Positions 38,717 through 46,563 of a stretch of DNA of 64,000 nt are shown here, piece by piece (the stretch's first letter is position 1; every line of letters begins with the position of its first letter). The stretch lies in assembly GCA_964203055.1 (NCBI GenBank), contig CAXNKS010000001.1, positions 310,001 to 374,000 on the forward strand. The letters run 5' to 3'. The stretch is from Fontibacterium temperatum (GTDB taxonomy: Bacteria > Pseudomonadota > Alphaproteobacteria > Pelagibacterales > Pelagibacteraceae). The position numbers were made by a program, and so were the translations under genes. The notes beneath the pieces are model-generated. The model did not search any database, was not told the DNA's origin, and worked only from the letters and a program-made list of their open reading frames with translations.

Positions 38717-40390
38717 ATGGCAGGTAAAATTGTAAGATTTGATACAGATGCAAGAAATGCAATGCTAAGAGGCGTTGACATACTTGCAAACGCTGTGAAG
38801 GTAACACTAGGACCAAAAGGAAGAAACGTAGTTATAGATAAATCATTCGGCGCTCCTAGAATAACTAAAGATGGAGTAACTGTTGCAAAAGAAATTGAGC
38901 TTGAAGATAAATTTGAAAATATGGGAGCTCAAATGGTTAAAGAAGTTGCTAGCAAAACTAACGAAGAAGCTGGTGATGGAACAACAACCGCAACTGTTTT
39001 AGCACAAGCGATCGCAAGAGAAGGCTGCAAATACGTTGCTGCCGGAATGAATCCAATGGATTTAAAGAGAGGAATTGATTTAGCGGTAGAAGCTGTAATC
39101 ACTAGAATTAAAGAAAGTTCAAAAAAAGTAAAAACAAGTGAAGAAATTGCACAAGTTGGAACTATCTCTGCAAATGGTGAAAAAGAAATTGGAGACATGA
39201 TTGCAAAAGCAATGCAAAAAGTTGGTAACGAAGGAGTTATCACGGTTGAAGAAGCTAAAGGTCTTTCAACAGAACTTGATGTAGTTGAAGGTATGCAATT
39301 TGATAGAGGTTATCTATCTCCTTACTTTATTACTAATGCAGATAAAATGATTGCGGAATTAGAAGATCCACTAATTTTTATTACAGAAAAAAAATTAACT
39401 AACCTACAGCCTATGGTTCCTTTATTGGAAGCAGTTGTACAATCTAGCAGACCATTTTTAATTATTGCTGAAGATATTGAGGGCGAAGCTCTTGCAACTT
39501 TAGTTGTAAATAAATTAAGAGGTGGTTTAAAAGTCGTAGCAGTTAAAGCTCCTGGCTTTGGTGATAGAAGAAAATCAATGCTAGAAGATATTGCTATCTT
39601 AACTGGTGGACAAGTTATATCTGACGATCTTGGTATTAAACTTGAAAACGTTAAGTTAAAAGATCTTGGTCAATGTAAAAAAATTAGAGTTGATAAAGAT
39701 AATACAACTATCGTTGATGGTGCAGGAAAAAAATCTGAAATAGAAGCAAGATGTGGTCAAATCAGAAAACAAGTTGAAGAAACTACTTCTGATTATGATA
39801 AAGAAAAATTACAAGAAAGATTAGCTAAACTTGCTGGCGGTGTTGCTATTATTAAAGTTGGCGGCGCTACAGAAATTGAAGTTAAAGAGCGAAAAGACAG
39901 AGTAGAAGATGCCCTTAATGCTACTAGAGCAGCTGTACAAGAAGGTGTGGTTGTTGGTGGCGGATGTGCATTATTATATGCTTCTGAAGCTCTAAATAAT
40001 TTAAAACCAAAAGGTGATGACCAAAAAGCTGGTGTTGAAATAATCAGAAAAGCTTTACAATATCCAATCAGACAAATCACAAGCAATGCTGGAGTTGATG
40101 GTTCAGTAATTGTTGGAAAACTTTTAGAAGCAAAAAAACCTTCTCAAGGTTATGATGCTCAAAGTGGTGAGTATTGTGATATGTTTGCAAAAGGTATTAT
40201 CGACCCAACGAAGGTTGTTAGAACAGCTCTTCAAGACGCTTCTTCTATAGCAGGTCTACTTATTACAACTGAAGCAATGATCGCTGATAAACCCGACGAC
40301 AAAAACTCTAATTCTGGTGGAGGTGGTGGAATGCCAGGCGGAATGGGTGGTATGGGCGGAATGGGTGGTATGGGCGGAATGGGAATGTAA
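38717..40390 (+). CDS. groEL: Chaperonin GroEL
   Basis: 557-residue chaperonin. Nucleotide site: TLGPKGRNVVIDKSFGAP and DGTTTATVLAQAI near 87; apical and intermediate domains are complete, with VEGMQFDRGYLSPYF near 190 and VVGGGCALL near 412. The flexible C-terminal tail is a GGM repeat of about 24 residues, typical of GroEL. A strong terminator follows. Confidence 0.98.
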   Translation: MAGKIVRFDTDARNAMLRGVDILANAVKVTLGPKGRNVVIDKSFGAPRITKDGVTVAKEIELEDKFENMGAQMVKEVASKTNEEAGDGTTTATVLAQAIAREGCKYVAAGMNPMDLKRGIDLAVEAVITRIKESSKKVKTSEEIAQVGTISANGEKEIGDMIAKAMQKVGNEGVITVEEAKGLSTELDVVEGMQFDRGYLSPYFITNADKMIAELEDPLIFITEKKLTNLQPMVPLLEAVVQSSRPFLIIAEDIEGEALATLVVNKLRGGLKVVAVKAPGFGDRRKSMLEDIAILTGGQVISDDLGIKLENVKLKDLGQCKKIRVDKDNTTIVDGAGKKSEIEARCGQIRKQVEETTSDYDKEKLQERLAKLAGGVAIIKVGGATEIEVKERKDRVEDALNATRAAVQEGVVVGGGCALLYASEALNNLKPKGDDQKAGVEIIRKALQYPIRQITSNAGVDGSVIVGKLLEAKKPSQGYDAQSGEYCDMFAKGIIDPTKVVRTALQDASSIAGLLITTEAMIADKPDDKNSNSGGGGGMPGGMGGMGGMGGMGGMGM

Positions 40391-40426
40391 TTCCATCCTC
40401 TCTAGCAAACTTTCTAGAATAAATTC

Positions 40427-40460
40427 AAAACCCCGGACTAAAAATCCGGGGTTTTTTTTT
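40427..40460 (+). terminator. Rho-independent terminator after groEL, usable by hisG
   Basis: Stem AAAACCCCGGA / TCCGGGGTTTT around a 7-nt loop (CTAAAAA), followed by nine T (40452-40460). The GC core CCCCGGA/TCCGGGG is striking in such AT-rich DNA. The A-run on the other side lets it also end the convergent hisG transcript, which stops 3 nt away. Confidence 0.93.
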
Positions 40461-40462
40461 GA

Positions 40463-41131
40463 CTATTTTAAAAAATTTAAAAACTTATTTTTCTCAATTT
40501 TTTTAGAAACAAAAATACAGGCAGAGCTTTTTAACATAACACCATCATTTATAATTCTTAGATTATTTGCTTTTAAAGTTGAGCCTGTAGAAGTTATATC
40601 CGTGATCAATTCAGAAGAGCCGGTAAATGGATAAGACTCTGTTGCTCCTAAACTTGGAACAACTCGAAATTGACTTACTCCTTTTGATAAGAAAAAGGAT
40701 TCAGTTAAATTTGGATATTTTGTTGCAACACGCATACGACGACCATATTTTTCTCTAAATTCAAAACTTACTTCTTCTAAGTCAGCCATATTTTGAACAT
40801 CTAACCAATCTTTTGGTATAGCCACTACTAAATCAGCAAAACCAAAATTAAGCTTTTTATAAATCTTTACATTTTCTGAATAAGCATCTGGCAATTCTTT
40901 AAGCAGATCAAGCCCTGAAATGCCAATATCTAAAGTTCCATCATTGATTCTTTCAATTATTTCTCTGGCATGTAAAAAAATGCCTTCTATGTCGTTATTA
41001 TTTTTAATATTAAAGAAATAATTTCTTTCTCCAAAAGAACTTACCACCTCTAGTTTCTTACTTTTCAAAAAAGCTAAAGATTCATCTTTTAACCTTCCTT
41101 TGCTAGGCAATCCTATTTTAATTTTAGACAT
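40463..41131 (-). CDS. hisG: ATP phosphoribosyltransferase, short form HisG
   Basis: First committed step of histidine synthesis: ATP + PRPP to PR-ATP. 222 residues, the HisG(S) length, lacking the C-terminal regulatory domain and therefore dependent on HisZ for activity and feedback. Visible: IGLPSKGRLKDE near 5, DIGISGLDLLKE near 76 and the PRPP loop ELITDITSTGSTLKANNL near 177. It follows hisZ by 4 nt. Confidence 0.94.
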   Translation of the reverse strand: MSKIKIGLPSKGRLKDESLAFLKSKKLEVVSSFGERNYFFNIKNNNDIEGIFLHAREIIERINDGTLDIGISGLDLLKELPDAYSENVKIYKKLNFGFADLVVAIPKDWLDVQNMADLEEVSFEFREKYGRRMRVATKYPNLTESFFLSKGVSQFRVVPSLGATESYPFTGSSELITDITSTGSTLKANNLRIINDGVMLKSSACIFVSKKIEKNKFLNFLK

Positions 41132-41135
41132 AATT

Positions 41136-42227
41136 TTATAAATTTATTAATTCATTTAAATTAATCGCTCCACCTATTGCTGGTATATCCTTGCTATAAC
41201 CAAGAGTTCTAAGCAGGCCGTTATATTCACCACCTCTTGCTAATTCGATAATTTTGGATTTCTTTTTTGTAAAAGCTAAAAAAACTACACCGGAATAATA
41301 ATCAGTATTTCTTCCAAAATTAGTTTTGAAATTAATAGAATATTTTTTTCCTATTTCTTTATTTATTCTATTAATTTTTCTTAAATAACTCTTAATAGAT
41401 AAATTGCTTAATTTATTTTTTGAAAAGAAAGACAATATTGCGCTTTCTGCCTTCTGAATTGAGGTATTAATGTTTAAAAAATCTCTAATAATTTTAACAT
41501 TCTTTTTCCCTTTATAGTCATCTCTAGGATCTTTGATCTTTTTATTAAAACGTTTAACAATTTCAGAAACTGTTCTTCCTCCAATTATAGAGTTTGGATC
41601 TAATTTTTCTAAATCTTCTAATTCTTTTTGTATCTAATTTAATTGCTTTTTGATCTAGATCGTAATTCGTCTCTAACCTTTTCAACATATCTTCGAAATA
41701 TTCTATTCTAGAAAAGTTTTTTACTAATCTCAATTTCCATCTAGCTGGAAGCTCTAATGAGTCTATCAAGATTTTAAATAGATCCAACGTCACCTAATAT
41801 AACTTGCTAAGTTCTTAATTTTTTTTAATGGTTCTAATATGGAATTAATCAAAATATTTTCTGATTTATTGTTGTTAGAATTAATAATTTCACAGCCTAT
41901 TTGATCAAAAACTTTTAAATCTCCTTCCTTATCTAATCGATAAGCACTTCCATAGTAACAATACTTTTCTTCTTTATTCTTTTTTTCCTGAATATATTTT
42001 AATGCTGTTGAAACCGTTAAATCTGGACGCAAACTAATCTCTTTTCCAAACAAATCTTTATAAGTTAGTGTAAATTTTTTAAACTGCTCTCCCGATCGCT
42101 CTGTTAATAAATTAGTATCAATTAAAAGATCTAAGTCTGTAAAATTAAATTTGTTTTTTTTAAAATTACTTAGTATTTTTTTAGAAAGATCTTCTTTTAA
42201 TTTCTTTTTTTCTAGACCTTGTTTCAT
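41136..42227 (-). CDS. hisZ: ATP phosphoribosyltransferase regulatory subunit HisZ, three frameshifts
   Basis: HisZ is a catalytically inactive HisRS paralogue that partners short HisG. Four reading-frame pieces add up to one protein of about 362 residues. Piece 1 (42227 to about 41800) has LSLRPDLT-type ISLRPDLTVSTALKYI and CYYGSAYRLD. Then GDVG, then LFKILIDSLELPARWKLRL, then KELEDLEKLDPNSIIGGRTV onward to GRNTDYYSGVVFLAF and ARGGEYNGLL. Breaks are near 41797, 41782 and the T5 run 41625-41629; each is fixed by deleting one base. Three breaks make true decay a little more likely than elsewhere, but short HisG next door needs HisZ. Confidence 0.8.
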
Positions 42228-43664
42228 TATTTAATCTCATTTAAAAGTTGATCTAAAGCTACTGTTTTTTGAGATCCTGAAGATTCTTTCCAATCATCTC
42301 TGTCTTTTAAAGAATTAGACATTTTTTTACCTATTTCTAAATTTTTAATTGTAATTGAATTCTTACTTACCTCATCATCACCACATAGAATGACGTAATT
42401 GCATCCTCTTTTGTCTGCATATTTTAATTGGGATTTTATATTGGCATTTCCTGAATAAATTTCAGCGCTAATATTTTTTGTTCTTAATAAATTTAGAATT
42501 TTTACATAGTAATCCATATATTTTTCATCAAAAACACATATTAAAACTGGAGTTTGTTTTTCTACTTTAATTTTATTTTTTTGCAGAATTGCATAAATTA
42601 GACGATCAAGACCAACTGAAATACCGGTTGAGGGACAATCTTGATTATTAAAACGTTTTACAAGATCATCATATCTTCCTCCGCCCCCTATTGATCCAAA
42701 TTCAATTTCTTCTCCTTTGTTATTTGTAACACCAAATGTAAGATTAGCCTCAAAAATAGGGCCCGTATAATATTCAAGTCCTCTAACAACTGTTGGATCA
42801 AAGATAAAATTTTCAAATTTTAATAATGAAAAATATTTCTTTATTAAAATAAGTTCATTCACTCCATCTAATATAGTTTGATTGTCTCCAGCAATCTTTT
42901 CTATTTTTTCAAAATTATTATCTGAAAGATCTTTAATACTTAAAAAATTAATGATTTCTTTAATCTGCGATTCATCTAATTCAGCTCCTTTAGTAAAATC
43001 TCCAGATTTATCTTTTCTACCTTTTCCTAAAAGATATTGAACACCCTCTAATCCCAACTCTATCTAGTTTATCAATAGCTCTTAGTACTATTGATTGTTT
43101 ATTTTCATCATTAATTTTTAACTTTTCTAATAATCCTTTTGTTAATTTACGATTAGATATTTTAATTATAAATTCTTTTTTTGTTAAACCGCAGCTACTT
43201 AAAATCTCTGAAATTAAACAGCATAACTCAGCATCAGCAAATAAATTACTTGTTCCTATATAGTCTGCATCAAATTGTAAAAATTCTCTAAATCTTCCAG
43301 GACCTGGCTTTTCATTTCTCCAAACTGTTCCTAGTTGATATCTTTTAAAAGGCCTTGGTAAATTGTTAAAGTTTTTAGCTGCATATCTAGCTAGTGGAGC
43401 TGTTAAATCATATCGTAATGAGAGCCATTTTTTATCATCTTCGAAAGAAAAAACTCCCTCTGATGGTCTGTCTTTATCAGGCAAAAATTTACCAATGCTA
43501 TCGGTAAACTCGAAACTAGGAGTTTCAAGATATTGAAAGCCATATTTAGCCATGATCTTTTTAATATTAGATATTAAAAGATCTCTTGCTAATAACTCTT
43601 CTTCTTGTCTATCTATAAAACCTGCTGGTAATTCACTGCTAGGTTTAAAAGTTTTTTTATTCAT
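42227..43664 (-). CDS. hisS: Histidyl-tRNA synthetase, frameshifted
   Basis: Class II synthetase charging tRNA-His. I start it at ATG 43664 (MNKKTFKPSSELPAGF); an upstream in-frame extension would be translated tRNA and is rejected. Motif 2 is FQLG-type RYQLGTVWRNEKPGPGRFREF near 115. The first frame stops near 43017; the second continues GLEGVQYLLGKGRKDKSGDF, the HisA-type YYTGPIFEA and FGSIGGGGRYDDLV. Deleting one G of GGG near 43045 joins them into 478 residues. The anticodon domain follows. It begins 5 nt after the tRNA-His gene and its stop overlaps the hisZ start. Confidence 0.92.
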
Positions 43665-43669
43665 TAATT

Positions 43670-43746
43670 TGGTACAGCTGGGTGGATTCGAACCACCGAC
43701 ATCTGGTTCCACAAACCAGCGCTCTAACCAACTGAGCTACAGCTGC
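43670..43746 (-). tRNA. tRNA-His(GTG)
   Basis: 77 nt including an encoded CCA (43670-43672). Cloverleaf: acceptor GCAGCTG / CAGCTGT, D-arm GCTC...GAGC, anticodon stem-loop CTGGTTTGTGGAACCAG with anticodon GTG, T-arm GGTGG-TTCGAAT-CCACC. The base before position 1 is T, not the near-universal G-1, and the discriminator is A73, as described in a group of alphaproteobacteria whose HisRS adapted to this. The first acceptor pair is a G-U. It lies 5 nt before hisS. Confidence 0.95.
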
Positions 43747-43793
43747 ATGTTTTTTGTTTATAATATTATTTTGTTTTTAAATATATAATTCTA

Positions 43794-43856
43794 TTAGCTA
43801 AGCGCATGCTCAGCATGAGGATGGTGTCTGTGAGTAGATATATATTTTTTTATCAT
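43794..43856 (-). CDS. Candidate histidine-rich leader peptide upstream of tRNA-His-hisS-hisZ-hisG
   Basis: A 20-codon ORF starting at ATG 43856: five of nine residues in HRHHPHAEH (residues 9-17) are His, and it stops with TAA 47 nt before tRNA-His. The genes downstream on the same strand are tRNA-His, hisS, hisZ and hisG. Position and composition resemble the HisL attenuator peptide of enterobacteria, where ribosome stalling at His codons senses charged tRNA-His. No SD is seen and the frame stays open upstream through tRNA-Phe, so the start is uncertain. A chance ORF is possible. Confidence 0.5.
   Translation of the reverse strand: MIKKYISTHRHHPHAEHALS
43797..43814 (-). promoter_or_regulatory. 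Hairpin overlapping the end of the His-rich leader ORF
   Basis: In the transcript GCUGAGC-AUGC-GCUUAGC forms a 7-bp stem (one G-U pair) with a 4-nt loop, covering leader codons 15-20 just before the UAA. An alternative 5-bp hairpin CAUGC-UGA-GCAUG uses the same bases, so the two exclude each other. No U-tract follows, so it is not a standard terminator. A switch responding to ribosome position is inferred. Confidence 0.4.
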
Positions 43857-43906
43857 TTCAATTAGAGGTTGATTATCAATCTGAGAATGAAATTGCAAAT
43901 AAAAAA

Positions 43907-43982
43907 TGGTGGTCTGAGCTGGAATTGAACCAGCGACACAAGCCTTTTCAGGGCTCTGCTCTACCAACTGAGCTACCAGACC
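43907..43982 (-). tRNA. tRNA-Phe(GAA)
   Basis: 76 nt with encoded CCA (43907-43909). Acceptor GGTCTGG / TCAGACC (one G-U), D-arm GCTC...GAGC, anticodon stem GAGCC / GGCTT around loop CTGAAAA with anticodon GAA, T-arm GCTGG-TTCAATT-CCAGC. Discriminator A73. It lies 50 nt upstream of the His-rich mini-ORF on the same strand and may be cotranscribed with it. Confidence 0.95.
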
Positions 43983-44029
43983 ACTGGGCATGTTTTTTTC
44001 ACAAAACAAATTATTAATCAATTAAAATA

Positions 44030-44608
44030 TTAAATTAAACCTTGTGAATTAAGCAAATTATAAGTTTCAAACAAAGGCAAACCAACTACATTTGAATACG
44101 AACCATTAATTCTTTTAATAAATTTTTCAGCATAACCTTGTATGGCATAAGCCCCTGCTTTATCTTTCCACTCATTAGTTGATAAATATTCGTCGATCTC
44201 TTGCTTATTTAATCTTTTAAAAGTAACTTTTGTTATAACTTTTTTAACTTTGATTGAGTTCTTTTTTGCTAAACATACACATGTCAAAACATTATGTTTT
44301 CTTCCTGAAAAGAAAGTTAAAAACTCTCTAGCTTCTTCTTTGTCTTTTGGTTTTAAAAAAATTTTATTACTACAAAAAACTATAGTATCTGCTGATAAAA
44401 CAAATTCTTCTGGATATTTTTCTAAAGCTTTAAGAGCTTTATTTTTTGCAACTCTAATACAATATTTTTTAGGATCTTCTTTACTATTTATATCTTCATT
44501 AATGTCTGAAGAATAAATTATTTTTGGAAAGATTTTTATATTATTAAGAAGCTCTATTCTTCTTGGGGATGCGGAGGATAAAACAAAACTATGTTTTGTT
44601 TCATTCAT
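44030..44608 (-). CDS. maf: Maf-family nucleoside triphosphate pyrophosphatase
   Basis: House-cleaning dNTP pyrophosphatase of 192 residues. Starts with VLSSASPRRIELLNN, the Maf signature; VLSADTIVF near 68 holds the catalytic Asp and AGAYAIQGYAEKFIKRINGSY near 152 the C-terminal motif. Directly follows infA (one-base overlap), a common alphaproteobacterial pair. Confidence 0.94.
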   Translation of the reverse strand: MNETKHSFVLSSASPRRIELLNNIKIFPKIIYSSDINEDINSKEDPKKYCIRVAKNKALKALEKYPEEFVLSADTIVFCSNKIFLKPKDKEEAREFLTFFSGRKHNVLTCVCLAKKNSIKVKKVITKVTFKRLNKQEIDEYLSTNEWKDKAGAYAIQGYAEKFIKRINGSYSNVVGLPLFETYNLLNSQGLI

Positions 44609-44826
44609 TATTTAAATCTAAAAATGATCCTGCCTTTAGTTAAATCGTATGGTGTAACTTCAACCATAACTTCATCTCCAGCTAAAACTCTAATTCTATT
44701 TTTTCTCATTTTTCCAGCTGTATGAGCTAATACTTCATGATTATTTTCTAATTTCACTCTAAACATAGCATTGGGTAACAACTCTGTTACCAGTCCTTTA
44801 AACTCCAACATTTCTTCTTTTGCCAT
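44608..44826 (-). CDS. infA: Translation initiation factor IF-1
   Basis: 72-residue S1/OB-fold protein binding the 30S A site. MAKEEMLEFKGLVTELLPNA-type start, then HEVLAHTAGKMRKNRIRVLAGDEV and LTKGRIIFRFK. Length and sequence are typical of IF-1. Lies 2 nt after hisD. Confidence 0.97.
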   Translation of the reverse strand: MAKEEMLEFKGLVTELLPNAMFRVKLENNHEVLAHTAGKMRKNRIRVLAGDEVMVEVTPYDLTKGRIIFRFK

Positions 44827-44828
44827 AT

Positions 44829-46115
44829 TTAACTAATTCTAATTCTAATTGATTGAGAGTGAGCAAATAAACCCTCGTAATTTGCTAGGTGTATAGCTGA
44901 TCTTCCTATCTTTTCAAGACCTTGTTTACTCATTTTAATAACTGAGGTTTTTTTATAAAAATCATAAACAGATAACCCTGAAGCAAACCTTGCTGATCCA
45001 GCCGTTGGTAAAACATGGTTTGGTCCTGCTAAATAATCTCCTATTGCCTCTGGCGAATTTTCTCCTAAAAAAATTGATCCAGCATTTTTAATTTTTTTTA
45101 CCAAAACTGAATTATTCTTGGTCTTAATTTCAAGATGCTCTGGCGCTATATCGTTTACAACGCTAATAACTTCTGCAAAATTTTTACAAACTATAATTGC
45201 ACTATTATTATCAATTGCTTTTTTAGCTATCTGTTTTCTAGGCAAAACATCTAAAAATTTATAAATCTTACTTTTAACCTCAAGACCAAATTTCAAATTT
45301 GTTGTTACTAATATAGCTTGGGATAACTCATCGTGTTCAGCTTGTGATAATAAATCTATAGCTGTTAATGTTGAGTCATTATCCTCATTTGCAACCACTG
45401 TAATTTCAGAAGGTCCTGCAACCATGTCTATACCTACTTCACCAAAAACTTCTTTTTTTGCTGTAGTCACAAAAATGTTGCCTGGTCCTACAATTTTATC
45501 AACTTTCGTAACAGTATTTGTTCCGTAAGCAAAAGCACCTATTGCTTGAGCTCCACCTATTTTATAAATCTTTTTTACACCACATATTTTAGCTGCATAA
45601 ACAACTCCAGCATTAATTTTATTATTTGGTGTTGGCATGCATAAAGTTATATTTTTTACACCAGCAACAATTGCTGGAACTGCGTTCATAATAACCGAGC
45701 TTGGATAACTAGCTGTTCCTCCTGGAATGTATATTCCAACTCTATTTAATGGAGAAACTTTGTAAGCTAATTCATTTTTATATTTATCAAAATATTTATA
45801 ACCTTTAATTGATTGTCTTTTGTGAAATTCTTTAACTCTATCAAATGCAAGTTTAATAGAACTTTTTACTGAAGGATCTAAATTTTTAATAACTTTATTA
45901 ATTTCTTTATTACTTAATATAATATTTTTTTTTGATACTGAACTCTTATCAAATTTTTTTTGATAATAAACAACGGCGTTATCACCTTTAGTTTTAACAT
46001 CCTTAAGAATTTTTTTTACAATATTAGCTTTATTAGAAAAATTAGATTTTCTATTTCGAGAAATAAAATCTAAATCTTTTAAAAATCTGGTCTTATTAAA
46101 TTTTATAATTTTCAT
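44829..46115 (-). CDS. hisD: Histidinol dehydrogenase
   Basis: Oxidises histidinol to histidine, the last two steps of the pathway. 428 residues starting at ATG 46115, one base after the upstream DUF2948 stop; a longer in-frame start would overlap that gene. Hallmarks: VGIYIPGGTASYPSSV near 115, GGAQAIGAFAYGT near 185, DKIVGPGNIFV near 205, DMVAGPSEI near 232 and the Zn/catalytic QAEHD. The rest of the his pathway apart from hisG and hisZ is not in the window. Confidence 0.96.
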   Translation of the reverse strand: MKIIKFNKTRFLKDLDFISRNRKSNFSNKANIVKKILKDVKTKGDNAVVYYQKKFDKSSVSKKNIILSNKEINKVIKNLDPSVKSSIKLAFDRVKEFHKRQSIKGYKYFDKYKNELAYKVSPLNRVGIYIPGGTASYPSSVIMNAVPAIVAGVKNITLCMPTPNNKINAGVVYAAKICGVKKIYKIGGAQAIGAFAYGTNTVTKVDKIVGPGNIFVTTAKKEVFGEVGIDMVAGPSEITVVANEDNDSTLTAIDLLSQAEHDELSQAILVTTNLKFGLEVKSKIYKFLDVLPRKQIAKKAIDNNSAIIVCKNFAEVISVVNDIAPEHLEIKTKNNSVLVKKIKNAGSIFLGENSPEAIGDYLAGPNHVLPTAGSARFASGLSVYDFYKKTSVIKMSKQGLEKIGRSAIHLANYEGLFAHSQSIRIRIS

Positions 46116-46116
46116 A

Positions 46117-46563
46117 CTAAATCTTATGCTTTGGTTTATAACTAGTTTCCCATATTTTTCCAAAATCTTCTAAAGATGAATCTATTTCTTCAGCTTTGAC
46201 TAATAAAACACTATCTCCAGAAAAGATTAATCTTATATCAAAATAATTATCTATAATCTCTGTTTTGATCGCCAAAAACTCTAGTATCTTAGACTTTTTT
46301 TTTGGGTTAATTCCTTTTGATTTAACTTTTAAAACATTATCAAAAACAAGAGCGCTACGTATTCTTTTATTTTTTCTAAAAATTCCTTTTTCAGCATCTT
46401 CCCACATAAAACGATTAAAAACACAAATAAGTTTTTTAGTTTTGGGTAAAAATTTTATATCATTTGTAACAATTACTGAGTCTTGTAAGTAAGCTGAAAA
46501 AACCTGCAAGTCTTTTATGTCTTCTGACAAAAGTTTTAACTTAGAAATATTTTCGTTAGTCAT
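46117..46563 (-). CDS. DUF2948 family protein
   Basis: 148-residue conserved alphaproteobacterial protein. Pattern LKLLSEDIKDLQVFSAYLQDSV near 9, then FLPKTKKLICVFNRFMWEDAEKG and the C-terminal SLEDFGKIWETSYKPKH match DUF2948. No membrane segment. Function unknown. It lies between murA (8-nt overlap) and hisD, a conserved location in alphaproteobacteria. Confidence 0.85.
   Translation of the reverse strand: MTNENISKLKLLSEDIKDLQVFSAYLQDSVIVTNDIKFLPKTKKLICVFNRFMWEDAEKGIFRKNKRIRSALVFDNVLKVKSKGINPKKKSKILEFLAIKTEIIDNYFDIRLIFSGDSVLLVKAEEIDSSLEDFGKIWETSYKPKHKI

Noticed and set aside
38429..40086. Open frames opposite groES and groEL
   Set aside because: Shadows caused by codon pattern in highly expressed genes; no family resemblance.
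40313..40388. Tandem repeat at the groEL 3' end
   Set aside because: It encodes the normal GGM tail of GroEL, not a mobile or satellite repeat.
43665..43712. 16-residue N-terminal extension of HisRS
   Set aside because: It is encoded inside the tRNA-His gene; ATG 43664 gives the natural start.
43794..44021. A 75-codon open frame spanning tRNA-Phe and the His-rich peptide
   Set aside because: Most of it is translated tRNA-Phe; only the last 20 codons after ATG 43856 are a credible unit.
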